This document shows, piece after piece, positions 14,388 through 22,606 of a stretch of DNA of 32,649 nucleotides (its first letter is position 1; each line of letters opens with the position of its first letter). This DNA is from Candidatus Omnitrophica bacterium CG_4_8_14_3_um_filter_43_15 (GTDB taxonomy: Bacteria > Omnitrophota > Gorgyraeia > Taenaricolales > Taenaricolaceae): the NCBI GenBank assembly GCA_002783585.1, contig PFHB01000055.1:784-33432 (forward strand). The letters run 5' to 3'. A program made the position numbers and the translations under genes. The notes under the pieces were generated by a model. That model did no database searches. It saw nothing but the letters and a program-made list of their open reading frames with translations, and was not told where the DNA came from.

Positions 14388-16624
14388 TACTCTCCAATCT
14401 GCTCGCCCATTTTAAGCCACTTCATCTGTAAAAGCGAAAAACCAAGTATAATAAAAAACAAAAGATATCCTACTGCCGCGGCATTGCCCATGCGGAACTT
14501 ATGAAAACCTGTTTCATAAAGATAATAAACTATGGTTGTGGTTGAACCCAAAGGCCCGCCTTGAGTCATGGCAAATATCTCAGGGAACACCTGCAATGTA
14601 TTTATAGTATTTATAACAATGGCAAATAATACTATCGGGCGCAGCTGCGGAAGCGTAACCTTGATAAATTTCTGCCAATCGTTGGCGCCGTCTATGGACG
14701 CTGCCTCGTATAATGATTCGGGTATTGTCTGCAAACCGGCCAAAAAAAGCACCGTGTAATAACCAAAACTCGCCCACACATTCATAAACATTATAGACGG
14801 TAAAGCAAGCTTTGTATTCATAAGCCACGTAGGATCCGGAGGCTTTATATGCAGTTTGGTAAGCACAAAATTAAAAAATCCCCCGGGAGCGTAAAGATAC
14901 GTAAATATCATCGCTATAACAATTACAGATGTGGCCACCGGAAGGAAAAAACCCGCCTGATAAAACTGTTTCAGCGGCACTTTCTGATTTATAAGCACTG
15001 AACAAAATAATGCCAGGCACATTGTTATGGGTATTGTGCCTGCGGCAAAAAACATAGTATGAAGGACTGAGCTTCGAAACGCCGGGTCCATTATAACTTC
15101 TATAAAATTCCTGAGGCCTATAAACGACATCTGCGAGCTTAAAAGATTGTATTCAGAAAGGCTTATAACTATGGAGTATATTAACGGATATATGCCGAAT
15201 ACCAGAAATGTAACAAGCCACGGCAGGAGAAAAAACAGGGTGCTTCTATCCTTTACTATTGCAAACCTGTATGCAGGCTTAATACCCCTTATTTTCTTGC
15301 TTATATAAAATGCCGCTGAAAACAACACTATGAAAACGCATATAAGGATGGTAACAAATTTATCCGAGAACCTGTCCACCGCTACGCGCTGATTGAGTAT
15401 CTTGTCTATCCTGGCAGCTGCCTGGTCAAGCGCGGCTTTCGGCTTGATGTTTCCGACGACAACATTCTCTATGGCGTTTGTAACCTCTTCCTGTATTGAA
15501 ACCCAGTTTGGATGCGGCGGAGGCGCAACGGCTGTAAGCATCTGCTGGAAAAATATCCTCTCGTTCGGATGAGTCTGGTAATACGAGCTATTTATGGAAT
15601 CCTTGTAGGTCGGCACTATATTGTGCTGAACCTTGACTATCTCCAGGGCATTTTCTTCGCGCATTAAAAACTTCATAAGTTTAATGGCTTCTTTGGAATG
15701 TTTTGATTTTTTCAGTATAACAAATACTTCTCCTCCGGCAAAGGCGGCAGAGAAACCCTTGTTTTTTGCCGGCTTCGGCAGCATGGCAACCCCGAAATTA
15801 AGCCCCGGGTTTTGCCTTGGTATAAGCGTAAAATTCCAAAAACCTGATATCTGCATCCCGACCTGGCCCTTGGCAAAAAGCATATTTACCTGGGGCTGGC
15901 GCTCAATAATAGAATACGACTTTAAGCTGTCATAAAACTTCAACGCCTCAACAGCGGCAGGAGAATTCAGGATGCATTTTGACATATCTTCAGAAAGCAC
16001 ATCTGCGCCATTAGCCCATGCAAAGGGGAGAAATTGCTGCCAGGGAGCATACGGCTCAGCCGCGAATATACCAAATCCATAAATGCCTGGGCCTATATCG
16101 CTTATCTTTTTTGCCGCATAACTAAGCTCCTCCCATGTAGTCGGAGGATTATCAGGGTTAAGGCCTGCTTTAAAAAACAGGTCTCTGTTATAAAAAAGCA
16201 CCCTTGTGCCGGCAAGCCATGGCGCGCCATATAGCCGGCCATCATATGTAACCGCCTCCCATAAAAGATACTGGTCTTTTATATCCGTCATCTGGTCTGT
16301 AACATCAAGCAGAACCCCGCTTGATGAAAACTTCGGCACCCAGTCAGTGCCCAACTCGCAGACATCAGGAGCGTTATTGGCAGCTACGGAAAGCACTATC
16401 TTGTCAAATCCGTAGTCCCATGAAAGCTGCTGCAGCTTAACCTCTATATCAGGATTTTCTTTTTGGAATTTATCAAGAAGTGAACGCATCAATTCCTCGC
16501 CCACGCTGAACTCCCAGAAGTTTAAAACCACCTTCGAGTCAGCAGAATGAGTTGATGCAGGAAGGAATATCAAAAATGCAAATAAAGCCGCGATAAATAT
16601 TTTACCAATCAGGGTTATTTTCAT
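14387..16624 (-). CDS. Fused extracellular sugar-binding protein and MalF-type ABC permease
   Basis: This single polypeptide carries two transporter parts. From the ATG at 16624 (745 residues), a signal peptide (KITLIGKIFIAALFAFLIFL) is followed by a family 1 solute-binding domain (about 30-415; KVVLNFWEFSVGEE, NAPDVCELGTDW, APWLAGTRVLFYNRDLF and GGEVFVILKKS). Then come a TM anchor (about 421-442) and a MalF-type permease with the EAA loop YEAASIDGANDWQKFIKVTLP (about 639-659). Separate proteins are the norm in this transporter class. An in-frame TTG upstream coincides with the -35 box and is rejected as the start. There is no Shine-Dalgarno before the ATG. The substrate is inferred to be an amino-sugar disaccharide from the downstream catabolic genes. 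Confidence 0.93.
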   Translation of the reverse strand: MKITLIGKIFIAALFAFLIFLPASTHSADSKVVLNFWEFSVGEELMRSLLDKFQKENPDIEVKLQQLSWDYGFDKIVLSVAANNAPDVCELGTDWVPKFSSSGVLLDVTDQMTDIKDQYLLWEAVTYDGRLYGAPWLAGTRVLFYNRDLFFKAGLNPDNPPTTWEELSYAAKKISDIGPGIYGFGIFAAEPYAPWQQFLPFAWANGADVLSEDMSKCILNSPAAVEALKFYDSLKSYSIIERQPQVNMLFAKGQVGMQISGFWNFTLIPRQNPGLNFGVAMLPKPAKNKGFSAAFAGGEVFVILKKSKHSKEAIKLMKFLMREENALEIVKVQHNIVPTYKDSINSSYYQTHPNERIFFQQMLTAVAPPPHPNWVSIQEEVTNAIENVVVGNIKPKAALDQAAARIDKILNQRVAVDRFSDKFVTILICVFIVLFSAAFYISKKIRGIKPAYRFAIVKDRSTLFFLLPWLVTFLVFGIYPLIYSIVISLSEYNLLSSQMSFIGLRNFIEVIMDPAFRSSVLHTMFFAAGTIPITMCLALFCSVLINQKVPLKQFYQAGFFLPVATSVIVIAMIFTYLYAPGGFFNFVLTKLHIKPPDPTWLMNTKLALPSIMFMNVWASFGYYTVLFLAGLQTIPESLYEAASIDGANDWQKFIKVTLPQLRPIVLFAIVINTINTLQVFPEIFAMTQGGPLGSTTTIVYYLYETGFHKFRMGNAAAVGYLLFFIILGFSLLQMKWLKMGEQIGE

Positions 16625-16634
16625 ATAGGCAGTT

Positions 16635-16663
16635 AATATATCAAATATAGCATATAATGTCAA
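16635..16663 (-). promoter_or_regulatory. Promoter of the transporter operon, near-leaderless
   Basis: TTGACA (16663-16658), 17 bases, then TATATT (16640-16635) on the minus strand. Only 10 bases separate the -10 box from the ATG at 16624, so the mRNA would have almost no leader, consistent with the missing ribosome-binding site. Confidence 0.7.
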
Positions 16664-16686
16664 GTAATTTGCTCACGGAATACTCG

Positions 16687-16770
16687 CTGCAGGCAGGCGG
16701 CCGGCTTCGGGTGGGCTGCTCGTCCCGCTGATGCGGGACTGTGCTGCCCACCCTTCGTGGCCGCCTGCAG
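16687..16770. repeat. Long GC-rich hairpin between divergent operons
   Basis: CTGCAGGC and GCCTGCAG ends enclose an imperfect stem with GTGGGC/GCCCAC and GTCCCGC/GCGGGAC blocks and a TGAT loop. GCTCACGG occurs on both sides (16671-16678 and 16790-16797), possibly a target duplication. It fills most of the gap between the divergent promoters and has no coding potential that I can see. Confidence 0.8.
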
Positions 16771-16818
16771 TGAAAATAAACGCGTTCGCGCTCACGGGTG
16801 GGGTTAACAAGAAATAAT

Positions 16819-16848
16819 TTGACAATATTGTATAATATAAGGTATAAT
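16819..16848 (+). promoter_or_regulatory. Sigma-70 promoter of the HAD/surface-protein operon
   Basis: TTGACA (16819-16824), an 18-base spacer and TATAAT (16843-16848). In the leader, CTACCT (16855-16860) can pair with AGGTAG (16877-16882), which contains the likely ribosome-binding site, so translation may be structure-controlled. Confidence 0.8.
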
Positions 16849-16892
16849 AGACAACTACCTATTTAATAAAATAAAAAGGTAGCTTATATTGC

Positions 16893-17594
16893 ATGAAAAA
16901 ATTGATACTTTGCGATTTTGACGGCACAATAACCAGGCAGGACACCCTTGTAAAGATACTTGACAGATTCGCGGGTAATGCCTGGCATCTTATCGAAAAA
17001 AAGATACTAAAAGAAGTATTCGGCAACCGCATTGGATTAAAGCAGGAATTTGATCTATGCGACCCGAAACAGGCCACAAGAGACAATATAGCGGGCCTGC
17101 TGAACGAAGAGATCGAGATAGACCCGCATTTTAAACAGTTCCTTGAGTTTTGCCGGAGAGAATCCTATGAATTCGTTATAGTAAGCGGGGGGTTTTCTCT
17201 TTGCATAGACACAATATTAAAAAAATACGGCTTGGGCAGCATACCGTATTATTCAAACAAATTGCTTTTTGAGAAAAACAAACTGCGCATAGAAAACCCC
17301 TATTCCAGCGATGATTGCGCGCTCTGCGGTAATTGTAAAACTATGCACTTGCGCAGATACATGTCTTTAGGGTATTATATTATATATATAGGCGACAGCA
17401 CAACAGACAGGTGCCCTGTCAAATACGCAGACATGGCATTTACCAAAAATCACCTGACTGAATACTGTCTTAGGGAAAAAATGGCTCATATACCATACGA
17501 AACATTTGCCGATATACAGGCATATCTGTCAGAAGTTACAGAACGTTACGAAAGTTACAAAAACAGCGGAGAAAAAAATGAAAAATATAACTAA
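16893..17594 (+). CDS. HAD-superfamily phosphatase, MtnX-like
   Basis: A 233-residue cytoplasmic HAD hydrolase of the MtnX (2-hydroxy-3-keto-5-methylthiopentenyl-1-phosphate phosphatase) type. Motif I is DFDGTIT near the N-terminus, motif II is VIVSGGFS, the MtnX-like Cys group is CALCGNCK, and motif IV is YIGDSTTDRCPVKYADMAF. It is the first gene of an operon of exported proteins, and its 3' end overlaps the next start by 17 bases. No other methionine-salvage gene is present, so the physiological substrate is unknown. The C-terminal tail VTERYESYKN is encoded by a GTTAC repeat run and extends past the HAD fold. Confidence 0.85.
   Translation: MKKLILCDFDGTITRQDTLVKILDRFAGNAWHLIEKKILKEVFGNRIGLKQEFDLCDPKQATRDNIAGLLNEEIEIDPHFKQFLEFCRRESYEFVIVSGGFSLCIDTILKKYGLGSIPYYSNKLLFEKNKLRIENPYSSDDCALCGNCKTMHLRRYMSLGYYIIYIGDSTTDRCPVKYADMAFTKNHLTEYCLREKMAHIPYETFADIQAYLSEVTERYESYKNSGEKNEKYN
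17535..17563. repeat. GTTAC(G/A)AA repeat run at the 3' end of the HAD gene
   Basis: Three units (GTTACAGAAC, GTTACGAAA, GTTACAAAA) with 9-10 base period, the same family as the dyad at 4470-4564. Here too the repeat forms the C-terminal tail of a protein. Confidence 0.7.
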
Positions 17595-18240
17595 AACTAT
17601 CCTTTTAATATTTATAATTACATCTATTATGTGCCTTGACGCTCAAACATCTTTTGCCAAGCGCGCCATCATACCAACGCGCGGAAAAGTAAATTCTTTC
17701 GGCACATATTCTTTTGCCGGTAAGCTGGACTTTGACATCAAAAATGCCGGCGAACAAGAGATAGGAAAAATTGTTATTGAAGGCACCTATAACGGCGAAT
17801 ACCCGTGGATCATGCGCATATATACAGATAACACAAACTACACCGGCATAGCAGGCTCGGTAAAACCACAAAGCAATCAGGGCCTGATATCTACTGACGG
17901 AAGATTCTCAATACCGCTTATGATCGATATACCCACAATGAATGCCGTAGGCTATAAAACAATACCTGACATCAGCCAGCCGGAATACAAAACATACAGG
18001 CCTGACAAATTAAATAAGGCCGGCGCTTACACCGATTGTATAATAATGGGCATTGACCCGAGAAACGAGGCATGGGTATCGGGTAGTAACGGAATATTGT
18101 TTGATTCAGATGACAACACTATCGGCGACATGACAGCGCAAACGCCTATTACTATAAAATTCAGGGGCCGCTTTGATGAACGCGCCGTAGCGACAAACTA
18201 TACCGCTAATTTATATGTGGAGATAATCACATGCCCATAA
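17578..18240 (+). CDS. Exported beta-rich protein, paralogous to the C-terminal domain of the third protein
   Basis: The ATG at 17578 is chosen because GGAG lies just before it and it begins a clear signal peptide (KNITKTILLIFIITSIMCL, cleavage near SFA). The mature part, about 190 residues, is predicted all-beta. It shares PW(I/Y)MRIYTDNT, GI--SV, GL(I/V)S(T/S)DG and the C-terminal NY(T/S)A--EI ending with residues about 145-346 of the protein at 19040-20080, so the two are paralogues. It carries no recognised domain. Its place next to a PapD-like protein and an outer-membrane barrel suggests a secreted or polymerised surface subunit. Confidence 0.8.
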   Translation: MKNITKTILLIFIITSIMCLDAQTSFAKRAIIPTRGKVNSFGTYSFAGKLDFDIKNAGEQEIGKIVIEGTYNGEYPWIMRIYTDNTNYTGIAGSVKPQSNQGLISTDGRFSIPLMIDIPTMNAVGYKTIPDISQPEYKTYRPDKLNKAGAYTDCIIMGIDPRNEAWVSGSNGILFDSDDNTIGDMTAQTPITIKFRGRFDERAVATNYTANLYVEIITCP

Positions 18241-19040
18241 TAAAAAACTGTGAGTCAAAAATCAAAAGTTTTATTTTTCTACTTTTTACTTTTTCATTTT
18301 TACTTTTTACTCTCTCCTCTATTGCCCTGGCCTCTATTGAAATAGACCCTATGCGCCTTGAACTTGAGGCTGTCAGCGATAAAACCATTACAGGATATAT
18401 AACAATTAAAAACCACGGCGATGAAGACATAGATCTGTCATTTTCAGCCGGAGAATACCGGTATATCATCCCTGGTAATGCGCCTTCATGCAAGGCATGG
18501 ATATCCTTAAACCCGGATAAAATAAAGGTTGAAAAAGAAAAACAACAGGAAATACAATACTCGATAAAAATACCCGCATATTCAAAAGGCGAATACGTGG
18601 CATCCGTATTAATAGACAAAGAGCAGCAGCCTGAACCCATAAACCCCAAAGAAAAAGGCCAGGTCAGGGTAAAAATAACCCCAAGGATAAACATGCCTGT
18701 TTATGTTACAATAAAAAATTCCCTTGTCCGCTCATGCTCAATAACAGAGCTGGCAACATTACAATCGGAAGATAAAAAAAGTGTTGATTTTTCCGTATCC
18801 GTCAAAAACACAGGCACAACGCACATAAGGCCTGCTATAATCCTTGCAATATTAGACGAGAACAAAGCCGTTGTCAAAAAGATACCGGTAGGCAAGGCGC
18901 TGCCGATATTCGCGGGATTTGCTGAGAAGTTTTCTGCTAAATGGAACGCGCCTGAAAAAAATAAATATACCGTAGTTGCAACAGTAGATATGGGCAATGG
19001 CGATTTTATACAAAACAGCAGCGAATTTGAGGTTAAGTGA
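18231..19040 (+). CDS. Periplasmic PapD-chaperone-like Ig-fold protein
   Basis: A 269-residue exported protein. The start overlaps the previous stop by 10 bases, with GGAG 9 bases upstream. After a signal peptide (cleavage near IALA) come two Ig-like segments. The first has IEIDPMRLELEA, TITGYITIKNHGDEDIDLSF and SLNPDKIKVEKEKQQEIQYS, then IPAYSKGEYVASVLID; this matches the layout of pilus chaperones, with a G1-like strand and a GEY-type edge. The second has VDFSVSVKNTGTTHIRPAI and a sortilin-like FAEKFSAKWNAP segment. A role in folding or presenting the two paralogous secreted proteins beside it is inferred. The hydrophobic signal core is encoded by a heptamer repeat (18274-18310). Confidence 0.75.
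   Translation: MPIIKNCESKIKSFIFLLFTFSFLLFTLSSIALASIEIDPMRLELEAVSDKTITGYITIKNHGDEDIDLSFSAGEYRYIIPGNAPSCKAWISLNPDKIKVEKEKQQEIQYSIKIPAYSKGEYVASVLIDKEQQPEPINPKEKGQVRVKITPRINMPVYVTIKNSLVRSCSITELATLQSEDKKSVDFSVSVKNTGTTHIRPAIILAILDENKAVVKKIPVGKALPIFAGFAEKFSAKWNAPEKNKYTVVATVDMGNGDFIQNSSEFEVK
18274..18310. repeat. Tandem 7-bp repeat (TTTTTAC) encoding a signal-peptide core
   Basis: Units TTTTTAC, TTTTTCA, TTTTTAC, TTTTTAC follow TTTTTCTAC. They encode FLLFTFSFLLFTL of the signal peptide of the chaperone-like protein. Confidence 0.8.
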
Positions 19041-20080
19041 TGCGTAAAATTATTATGGCTATATTATTTTCTGCGTTAATATTGCTGCATAGTCATGCGT
19101 TTGGCGCGCAGTCAGCAAGGGTTATAGGTTATAATTATCATAAAAACACTACTGCAGGCAACCAGATCATATTCACCACATCCATAGAGAATGCCGGCGA
19201 TGCAATAGCGGCTCCTGGATATATATATGTGCAGGTAATATTAACAAGCAGGGGCAATGGAGTTGAAAGCTATCCTGCCGAAGCAACATCAACAGCCGCA
19301 CTTGCGCCGGGCGCAACATTTAAAAGCACAACAAACTGGACAGCAGTTACCGGACAATACACTATAACGCTTGTCATATACGGTTCTGAAGACGGCATTA
19401 CTGAAACCGAACTTTCAAGAGAATACGGCGCATTCCCTGTTCGCGTCGGCGCAAACCCGACAGCTGAAAAACTTCAAATCTTTCCAACTATGATTGATTT
19501 TGGCGTAATCCCGTACGGCAGGCATATGCACCCGGCGCCGCTTGAAGTTAAATGGGATTTCTTTTTATATAACGTAATGCACCATCAGCAGCCATGGTAT
19601 ATGCGCATATATACGGATAACACAACAAGATACAGAGGCATAGAAGATTCTGTTTACAAAGGCAGCCCTGCGGGCCTTGTTTCATCTGACGGAAAATACA
19701 CCCTTCCCATAAAAACATGGTGCCTGAATTATCCCCCTGATGACCAGGAGATGGGATGGGACACAGTGATGTCAGGGCCTCCGACTGTTGATGATGACAC
19801 ATACTGGATAGGCCCTTATTTAGATAGCGGAGAACGATATGAAAATAAGGCTGCATGGATAAGGATACCTGATTACAACGAAATGACATCTGACAGGGCA
19901 ACTTGGAGAAACCTGATAGGCCAGGATATTTACGACACTCAATACGTTACGGATGTGAATCCTACGGGGGACTTTACCCTGACAAGCCCTATAAGCGTGT
20001 ATTTCGCTACAGAAGCAGGGCCGGCAACAGTAAAAGGAAATTACTCGGCAACCATGATTCTTGAGATCTATTCGCCATGA
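19040..20080 (+). CDS. Exported two-domain beta-rich protein
   Basis: The ATG at 19040 is preferred to the GTG three bases before it, because GAGG lies 8 bases upstream of the ATG; it overlaps the previous stop (TGATG). The protein of 346 residues has a signal peptide ending near FGA. It then has a CARDB/FN3-like domain (about 25-135; VIGYNYHKNTT, IIFTTSIENAGDAIAAPG and ATFKSTTNWTA) and a C-terminal domain (about 145-346) paralogous to the protein at 17578-18240, sharing PWYMRIYTDNT, GLVSSDG and a closing NYSATMILEIYSP. It could be the tip or adaptor form of the simpler paralogue. Confidence 0.8.
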   Translation: MRKIIMAILFSALILLHSHAFGAQSARVIGYNYHKNTTAGNQIIFTTSIENAGDAIAAPGYIYVQVILTSRGNGVESYPAEATSTAALAPGATFKSTTNWTAVTGQYTITLVIYGSEDGITETELSREYGAFPVRVGANPTAEKLQIFPTMIDFGVIPYGRHMHPAPLEVKWDFFLYNVMHHQQPWYMRIYTDNTTRYRGIEDSVYKGSPAGLVSSDGKYTLPIKTWCLNYPPDDQEMGWDTVMSGPPTVDDDTYWIGPYLDSGERYENKAAWIRIPDYNEMTSDRATWRNLIGQDIYDTQYVTDVNPTGDFTLTSPISVYFATEAGPATVKGNYSATMILEIYSP

Positions 20081-22482
20081 TGCATAAGAACGTTAAAAAA
20101 ATATTCGCTATACTCATATCTTTGAGCGTTTGCCTTGGCCCCGGCTCTTCTATTGCTCTTCAACCGCAGCCGGGCCAGGTTGACCTTGCCATAGCCAGAG
20201 GCTGTTATCTTTATGATTCAGGAAATATGAAAGAAGCTATGATGGAATTTGAAATGATACTGCGGCTTGACCCTGATAATAAGGCGGCAAAAGAATATAT
20301 AGACAAGATATGGCGCAATATGAGCGAAAACGGAATATCGGAGCAGGAGCTGCAGGAACAAATAAACGGATACAAAAACGCCGTCATGGCCAGAAAAAAA
20401 ATAGAGGTTACAGACGCATTTAAACCTGTTATTGAATACCGTAGAAAACCTTATAAAAGATTCATAAACCAGACAACATTCGGATATAACAACAGGGATG
20501 TGGGAAATTCAGCAGACCCAAGTTTTAACCCTGACGGTTTTTTCATTGCCGAACACGTAAGGATGGATGATATTCTAAGAGCGCAGCTGCCATCAGTGCC
20601 CAAAAAAATGCCAAAACCCAGGCGCGGGCTTGACTGGAATGAATTTATATTTGACGCGACAAGTTCATACGATCCGGATGACCAGGAACTTTCGTTTTAC
20701 TGGGATTTCGGAGATGGAGAAACAAGCAATCTGCCTGTAGTCAGGCATAAATATGAAAAAGAAGGCGATTATACCGTAATCCTGACAGTAATAGACAGTT
20801 CGGAATTAGCGTGCAACACAGCAACCGCCCAGAGGCAGATAAAGGTATATAAAGCCATCGAAGAGCCGGCGCCGGGTGAGGTGTTTATGAAACCGCTGGG
20901 TGAAGAATGGCAAAGCAATATCTCTATTGACGCGCGCTATCATGATAACAGCCATGAAGACGCGAGGCTGCGCAGGATTATGTATTCATTAAGCAACCCC
21001 AACGGCGCGGCCTTTATAGCAGGCGACACCTCGACAAATTTCAGCAGATATACATTAAGAGGCCTTTATTACAGGGGCGTAAATTACGCGCTTAAAAATG
21101 ATGACAACGAATTCAGGATCCTCTGGGGAGCTGTCCCTCATTTTCTTGCCAGAACACAACAACACACCAATAGAGACAATGGCTACATATACCCGCGCAA
21201 GGTATTCGGCGCAAGAGATCTTTATAAGGTTTCCGACAGGTATAAAATAGGCGTCTCTTATATGGAATTAAAGGATTCTGAAAGAGTGCGCATGATAGAC
21301 CCTAATTACAACCCAAAACTAAACAGGGTTTATTCGGTTGAGCAGCATATAGATGTGGCGCCGGAGACCTGGAAAATAAAAACAGAAAACGCCTATTCAA
21401 CAAGCGACGAAGACCGCACAGATAAAGATATCCTTGTAACCGACGAAAAACTTAAGGACTTCGCTCATTACATATATTCATCCATCCAGGTGCCGAAATT
21501 CCGGCTTATAAACTCATATGAACGAATAGGGTCAGACTTTCGCTCCTATTCAGACCTTGCCGCAACCACCACCACATGGCTGGCCGGCATAACATCTGAC
21601 AGGGAAAAAATAGAAAATTACCTGGAATACAGGCCGTTTAATTTTGACCCGATATATATAGACATGAATTTTTCCAGAATCAGGAATAACCTTGACAGGG
21701 ACAACGAAATAGAAACAAACCGCCAGACCAATTACGGAGGCGCTTTAAGATTCGTCCCTGAGATGGAAAACTGGCTTCCTCAAAGCGCTATAAGATTAAA
21801 ATTTATGAATACGCTTTCTGTCCCGGGAAGCGAATACGCCTCAAACGATGTCTCTGACAGGGACATCATATTCGAACTGGCAAAACAGCTTTACGGCGTT
21901 GACCTTAACACATCCTATACAAGAAGGCGCGCTGTTGACAACATAGAAACCTTCGAGACTTATACAAATATCTACAACATAAGAATGGCAAAGGAATTAA
22001 CTGACATGGTCCTGTTCTCAACCGAATACATGCACTCAAATACGCAAAAAGACCAGGACGGCTCTGAAGGCACTATAGGAAGGCAGAACTATTTCAATGT
22101 AAGCACGGCCCTGTATTTATGGGCGGGGTCAAACCTGTCATTCGGATACAGCTATCAGGCGGATTCTGATAAAACAGGCATGTTGCAGGATAAAAAAGCA
22201 AACATATATTCAACAACATTCTCATGGCCTTTCAGCAGGTATTTCTTTGAAAGCGGCGCTCAATTAAATTTTACGCCTTATTTCACTTACCAGCTTGATG
22301 ACAACAGGGATGTGGGAAACCGCTCAGTATGGACAGCCGCCTGTGACGCCACTTATCAGATGTCCAAAGACCACAGGATATCCGCAAGCTTCCTTTACCG
22401 CGAAGACCAGGATGACTCTCTAGCGGACGCAGGCACTGAAGACCGCCGATTCCTGTTAACCTACAAGAAAATATTCCAATAA
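20077..22482 (+). CDS. Outer-membrane beta-barrel protein with TPR and PKD domains
   Basis: An 801-residue protein starting in the ATGA overlap of the previous gene. A signal peptide (to about 28) is followed by a short TPR (about 35-75; AIARGCYLYDSGNMKEAMME, ILRLDPDNKAAKEYI) and a linker. Next comes a PKD domain (about 187-258; FDATSSYDPDDQELSFYWDF, GDGETSNLP, HKYEKEGDYTVILTVID). Residues about 275-801 show alternating amphipathic strands with many Tyr, Arg and Asp, typical of an outer-membrane barrel, ending in LTYKKIF plus Q. It shows no usher (FimD) signature. As the last gene after the chaperone-like and paralogous secreted proteins, it could be their outer-membrane anchor or exporter. 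Confidence 0.8.
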   Translation: MMHKNVKKIFAILISLSVCLGPGSSIALQPQPGQVDLAIARGCYLYDSGNMKEAMMEFEMILRLDPDNKAAKEYIDKIWRNMSENGISEQELQEQINGYKNAVMARKKIEVTDAFKPVIEYRRKPYKRFINQTTFGYNNRDVGNSADPSFNPDGFFIAEHVRMDDILRAQLPSVPKKMPKPRRGLDWNEFIFDATSSYDPDDQELSFYWDFGDGETSNLPVVRHKYEKEGDYTVILTVIDSSELACNTATAQRQIKVYKAIEEPAPGEVFMKPLGEEWQSNISIDARYHDNSHEDARLRRIMYSLSNPNGAAFIAGDTSTNFSRYTLRGLYYRGVNYALKNDDNEFRILWGAVPHFLARTQQHTNRDNGYIYPRKVFGARDLYKVSDRYKIGVSYMELKDSERVRMIDPNYNPKLNRVYSVEQHIDVAPETWKIKTENAYSTSDEDRTDKDILVTDEKLKDFAHYIYSSIQVPKFRLINSYERIGSDFRSYSDLAATTTTWLAGITSDREKIENYLEYRPFNFDPIYIDMNFSRIRNNLDRDNEIETNRQTNYGGALRFVPEMENWLPQSAIRLKFMNTLSVPGSEYASNDVSDRDIIFELAKQLYGVDLNTSYTRRRAVDNIETFETYTNIYNIRMAKELTDMVLFSTEYMHSNTQKDQDGSEGTIGRQNYFNVSTALYLWAGSNLSFGYSYQADSDKTGMLQDKKANIYSTTFSWPFSRYFFESGAQLNFTPYFTYQLDDNRDVGNRSVWTAACDATYQMSKDHRISASFLYREDQDDSLADAGTEDRRFLLTYKKIFQ

Positions 22483-22545
22483 AAAAAGTGCCTGGCGCCC
22501 CCGACAGGTTAATCTTTTGCGCTAAGGGTGCCTGGCACTTTTTTT
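22482..22545. terminator. Bidirectional terminator-like hairpin
   Basis: AAAAAAGTGCC and GGCACTTTTTTT arms form a stem with a run of A before and T after it. It sits between the convergent barrel gene and the DUF4954 gene. The stem is made of the GTGCCTGGC repeat also seen in nagA, so it is probably a repeat doing terminator duty. Confidence 0.7.
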
Positions 22546-22562
22546 GTTATGCGGCCATCTTA

Positions 22563-22599
22563 AAGAATGGGGCCAGGTTCTAAACCTGGCCCCATTCTT
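22563..22599. repeat. Perfect intergenic palindrome
   Basis: Seventeen-base arms beginning AAGAATGGGGCCAGGTT flank CTA. Its 29-base core is identical to the one inserted in the mutase gene at 5791-5821, which shows it is a dispersed element. It ends 8 bases before the DUF4954 stop codon. Confidence 0.9.
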
Positions 22600-22606
22600 A
22601 CATGCA

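Noticed and set aside
16624-16663. TTG start of the SBP-permease at 16663
   Set aside because: The TTG is part of the TTGACA -35 box, and the ATG at 16624 directly begins the signal peptide.
17506-17577. Upstream ATG for the first exported beta-protein
   Set aside because: It lies inside the HAD gene, would precede the signal peptide with 24 unrelated residues, and GGAG stands before the ATG at 17578.
16893-17594. Methionine-salvage MtnX as a firm name
   Set aside because: Motifs fit the family but no other salvage gene is near and the operon context is cell surface, so only MtnX-like is claimed.
20077-22482. Fimbrial usher (FimD/PapC)
   Set aside because: The TPR and PKD modules and the barrel sequence show no usher plug or N-terminal chaperone-binding domain, so the function is left open.
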